Assembly (NCBI RefSeq): GCF_010119385.1
Contig: NZ_VFIE01000028.1
Span: 59,015 to 93,389, forward strand
Reading direction: 5' to 3'
Length of the DNA stretch: 34,375 nucleotides
Origin: Nesterenkonia haasae
GTDB lineage: Bacteria; Actinomycetota; Actinomycetes; Actinomycetales; Micrococcaceae
The stretch's first letter is position 1. Every line of letters begins with the position of its first letter. Of this stretch, positions 31,695 through 34,375 are shown in pieces. A program made the position numbers and the translations under genes. Under the pieces are notes generated by a model that ran no database searches, was not told where the DNA came from, and saw only the letters and a program-made list of their open reading frames with translations.

Positions 31695-33917
31695 TCATCT
31701 CCTGGTCGTTGGGCTTGTCTCGTCAGGCGCATTTTCAGCGGATGGGGAACGGTCGAGGATCCGGTCGGTGCTTGCTTCCGGGGTGAGGTCGAGCCGGCGC
31801 AACAGTTGGGCGTTAAGCGCAACTACGATTGTAGAGACAGACATCAGGATCGCACCGATGCTCATGGGCAGTACAAACCCGACAGGTGCCAGCACGCCAG
31901 CCGCCAGGGGGACGGCAGCGATGTTGTAACCGGCAGCCCACCACAGGTTCTGTTTCATCTTCCGATAGCTGGCCCGTGAGAGCTCGAATACGGAGAGTAC
32001 CGACCGCGGATCGGAGCTGGCAAGGATCACTCCGGCGGACCCGATAGCCACATCGGTACCCGCGCCTATGGCGATGCCGACATCGGCCTGGGCCAAGGCC
32101 GGAGCGTCGTTGACGCCGTCGCCTATCATTGCGACTTTGCGGCCCTCTTCCTGGAGCTCAGCGACATTGGCGGCTTTATCCTCGGGTCGGACACCGGCGA
32201 AAACCCGGTCAATGCCGAGATCTTTCGCGACCGTATCAGCCACGGCCTGGGCATCTCCGGTGATCATCACCACCTGCACGTCGCGAATGTGCAGAGCATC
32301 GACAGCGTCAAGGGACTCGGGGCGGATCTCATCGGCCAGCCGGAGCGCGCCGATGACGTCACCGTCGGCAAGGACGTGGAGGATGATCGCGCCTTCCTCG
32401 CGCCACTGATCGGCAATGGCCAGTTCTTCGAGGTGGTGCTGGTCCAGCAGGTGGGGACCGCCAACCTCGATCACGGTGTCACGGTCTCCGGTGTTGACCG
32501 CGGCCTTGACCCCGACCGCCGGGGAGGATGAGAAGTCCCTCGCCTCCGGGAGCTGAAGCTCTCGAGATTTGGCAGCGCCTATGATTGCCCGGGCGAGGGG
32601 GTGCTCACTGTCGGACTCCGCCGCAGCAGCGAGGGCCAGCACCTGCTCCTCGGTGCGATCACCAACCGGGTCAATACCGGTAACAGTGGGCTCGCCCTTA
32701 GTGAGAGTGCCGGTCTTATCGAACAACACCGAGTCCACGGTGCGCATGGACTCCAGGGCGAGGCGGTCCTTAACCAGGACCCCACCGCGGGCGGCCCGTT
32801 CGGTGGCGATGGAGACCACCAGCGGGATCGCCAACCCCAGAGCGTGAGGGCATGCGATGACCAGCACGGTGATGGTTCGCACCACTGCCGAGTCCGGCAT
32901 GCCCAGCAACGCCCAGGTCAGGAAGGTGATTGCTGCGGCACCGAGGGCGAACCAGAAGAGCCAGCCTGCGGCAGTGTCGGCGAGCCGCTGGGCACGGGAG
33001 GAGGATGCTTGTGCGTCGGAGACTAGTTTCTGGATTCCAGCCAGGGCGGTGTCCTCACCGATGGCGGAAACCTGCACCCGGAGACCAGAGTCGGTGGCCA
33101 CTGTTCCGGCGACAACGTGTTCACCAGTGTCGCGGCGGACCGGTTTGGATTCTCCGGTGACCATCGACTCATCCATACTGGCGCTGCCGTCTATGATGGT
33201 CCCGTCGGCAGGCACCGAGGAACCCGGGCGGACGATCACCACATCATCGAGGGCCAAATCCGCCGGGGCAATCGTCACCACGGTTTCGCCCTCGACCTTC
33301 TCCGCCTCATCCGGCAGCAGCGCGGCCAACGAGTCCAGCGCGGAGGTGGTCTGGGCCAGCGAACGCATCTCGATCCAATGACCCAGCAGCATGATGACCA
33401 CCAGCAGCGCCAGCTCCCACCAGAAGTTCAGTTCGTGGTCGAGGATGTGAAGGCTCGCCCCCCAGGACGCGATAAAGGCGACAGTGATAGCCAACCCGAT
33501 CAGCAACATCATTCCGGGCTTGCGGGAACGGATCTCGCTGATCGCGCCGGTCAGGAAAGGCCAGCCACCCCAGAAGTAGATGACTGTGCCCAACACTGGG
33601 GAGACCCACCAGATCCATGCAGCATCAGGCAGCTGGTAGCCGACCAAGTGGGCGAACATCTCATTGAACCCGATCACCGGCAGAGCCAGTGCGAGCATGA
33701 TCCAAAAGAGTCGCCGGAACTGGCCTACATGGTCACCATGACCCCCATGCTCACTGTGACCGCCGTGGGCGGCGTGATCCTCCTGGGTGTCACGGCCACG
33801 GTCTCCATGGTCTCCCCCTTGACTGGCATGGTCTTTATGGCGGTGGTTCTCAGACCGATCCTCTTGCATCGTATGCCCACCGTCACGATGGTGGTGAGCA
33901 CTGTGTGTGTTGGTCAT
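31695..33917 (-). CDS. Copper-translocating P1B-type ATPase, CopB-like
   Basis: A 740-residue P-type ATPase. The first 65 residues are very His-rich (HHH, GGHSEHGGHGDH) in place of a CxxC metal-binding domain. The catalytic parts are the TGES actuator loop (254-257), CPH in the membrane (356-358), the phosphorylated Asp in DKTGTL (D400) and GDGVNDAPAL near the C-terminal helices. CPH with a His-rich N-terminus is the CopB (P1B-3) pattern, which exports copper or silver across the membrane. The ATG at 33917 starts the His-rich tail; the frame is open to 33983. It lies between the YHS gene and csoR on the same strand. Confidence 0.9.
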   Translation of the reverse strand: MTNTHSAHHHRDGGHTMQEDRSENHRHKDHASQGGDHGDRGRDTQEDHAAHGGHSEHGGHGDHVGQFRRLFWIMLALALPVIGFNEMFAHLVGYQLPDAAWIWWVSPVLGTVIYFWGGWPFLTGAISEIRSRKPGMMLLIGLAITVAFIASWGASLHILDHELNFWWELALLVVIMLLGHWIEMRSLAQTTSALDSLAALLPDEAEKVEGETVVTIAPADLALDDVVIVRPGSSVPADGTIIDGSASMDESMVTGESKPVRRDTGEHVVAGTVATDSGLRVQVSAIGEDTALAGIQKLVSDAQASSSRAQRLADTAAGWLFWFALGAAAITFLTWALLGMPDSAVVRTITVLVIACPHALGLAIPLVVSIATERAARGGVLVKDRLALESMRTVDSVLFDKTGTLTKGEPTVTGIDPVGDRTEEQVLALAAAAESDSEHPLARAIIGAAKSRELQLPEARDFSSSPAVGVKAAVNTGDRDTVIEVGGPHLLDQHHLEELAIADQWREEGAIILHVLADGDVIGALRLADEIRPESLDAVDALHIRDVQVVMITGDAQAVADTVAKDLGIDRVFAGVRPEDKAANVAELQEEGRKVAMIGDGVNDAPALAQADVGIAIGAGTDVAIGSAGVILASSDPRSVLSVFELSRASYRKMKQNLWWAAGYNIAAVPLAAGVLAPVGFVLPMSIGAILMSVSTIVVALNAQLLRRLDLTPEASTDRILDRSPSAENAPDETSPTTRR

Positions 33918-34012
33918 ACCGATCTCGTTTCTCGTGCTCGGATGGCCCTCCGCTGAGGCTGACGCGCGTTGGCCGTGGGTCACGTTCTAGGGGTTCGATC
34001 TCGTGATGTCGC

Positions 34013-34285
34013 TCAGGCTGCGTCGGCGTACCGGTCGGGGTCGGCGTCGAAGAGCGGACCGCAGGTCGCGCAGCACAGCCAGTAGCGTTGCCCGTTGTAG
34101 TCGCGATACAGCCCTGCCTCTTCGGCCTCGGACTTGATCACCGGGGTCCCGGGCATAACTAGGCATTCGGTGACATCGGCGCTGTTCGTCACCGTCAGGT
34201 GATCTGCCTTCGGGGCGTGGCCGCTGCAACTGCCGGGGGCAGCCCCGGGGTCGTGATTCTCTGTGTGGTGGTGGCGTGTAGCCAT
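34013..34285 (-). CDS. YHS-domain small metal-binding protein
   Basis: A 90-residue product. The N-terminus is His-rich (TRHHHTENH) and the C-terminal YHS-type domain has ECLVMPGTPVIKSE and YWLCCATCGPLFDADPDRYA, with Cys at 41, 71, 72 and 75. The usual YHS C-P-V is C-L-V here. Such proteins bind Cu or other metal ions and are commonly found beside copper ATPases, where they may deliver the ion. The ATG at 34285 has AAGGA about 10 nt upstream. It is the first gene of the copper operon seen here; the promoter must lie upstream of 34285, partly outside the window. Confidence 0.85.
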   Translation of the reverse strand: MATRHHHTENHDPGAAPGSCSGHAPKADHLTVTNSADVTECLVMPGTPVIKSEAEEAGLYRDYNGQRYWLCCATCGPLFDADPDRYADAA

Positions 34286-34375
34286 TCTGCTCAGTCCTTT
34301 CTCCGATGGCGTCGATGAAGCGGGTTCAGGTGTTGACCGGCTGATGAACCGGTGTGGTCTTCGCCGGGTGCGGGG

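Noticed and set aside
34326-34360. CsoR operator upstream of the YHS gene
   Set aside because: Only a short ACCGG/CCGGT dyad is visible; it lacks the G-tract dyad of CsoR sites, and the real promoter may lie outside the window.
1-34375. tRNA, rRNA, CRISPR, insertion sequences or integrated phage
   Set aside because: No cloverleaf sequences, regularly spaced direct repeats, transposase or integrase reading frames were seen.

Overview
The window is high-GC chromosomal DNA from an actinobacterium. The evidence is the menaquinone genes, the tilS-hpt pair with a DUF2342 zincin-like gene, a DUF2332 gene, frequent GTG starts and ATGA/TGATG gene overlaps. A member of the Micrococcales/Micrococcaceae (Nesterenkonia- or Arthrobacter-like) is my best guess, with low confidence. 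I see no rRNA, tRNA, CRISPR array, transposase or integrase.

Layout. (1) Positions 1-1860 hold a 2-hydroxycarboxylate (citrate/malate-type) transporter cut by the window edge and its probable GntR/FCD repressor, with a striking AT-rich palindrome inside the transporter promoter. (2) Positions 1880-4653 hold hpt, tilS and a DUF2342 HEXXH protein, a conserved actinobacterial block that here lacks its usual neighbours. (3) Positions 4720-8377 hold a methyltransferase, small membrane proteins, a DUF2332 protein and an acidic lipoprotein. (4) Positions 8387-10625 hold menE-menA (menaquinone). (5) Positions 10879-27834 hold a roughly 17-kb exopolysaccharide locus. (6) Positions 27998-30853 hold a large LuxR-type ATPase regulator preceded by an unlisted, translationally coupled 44-codon ORF. 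(7) Positions 31376-34285 hold a copper operon: YHS-domain protein, CopB-like P-type ATPase, CsoR.

The polysaccharide locus has all the parts of a Wzx/Wzy-type pathway. It encodes a FlaA1/PglF-like nucleotide-sugar 4,6-dehydratase, a DegT/PglE-like aminotransferase, an initiating phosphoglycosyl transferase fused to an acetyltransferase-like domain, GT2 and GT4 glycosyltransferases, a flippase, an EpsG-type polymerase, a Wzz/BY-kinase chain-length regulator, its likely low-molecular-weight tyrosine phosphatase, and a pyruvyl transferase. The inferred product is a pyruvylated polymer built on a 4-amino (perhaps diacetamido) sugar.

The unusual part is a set of amino-acid-handling enzymes inside this locus: two paralogous ATP-grasp ligases flanking a fold-type III PLP decarboxylase, and a FemAB-type aminoacyl transferase directly upstream of the flippase. 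I propose, as inference, that the glycan is decorated with an amino acid or an amine derived from one. This is the best candidate for a little-described system here.

The regulatory structure includes the GntR operator, inverted repeats upstream of the dehydratase, the aminotransferase and the LuxR unit, and two small coupled leader ORFs.
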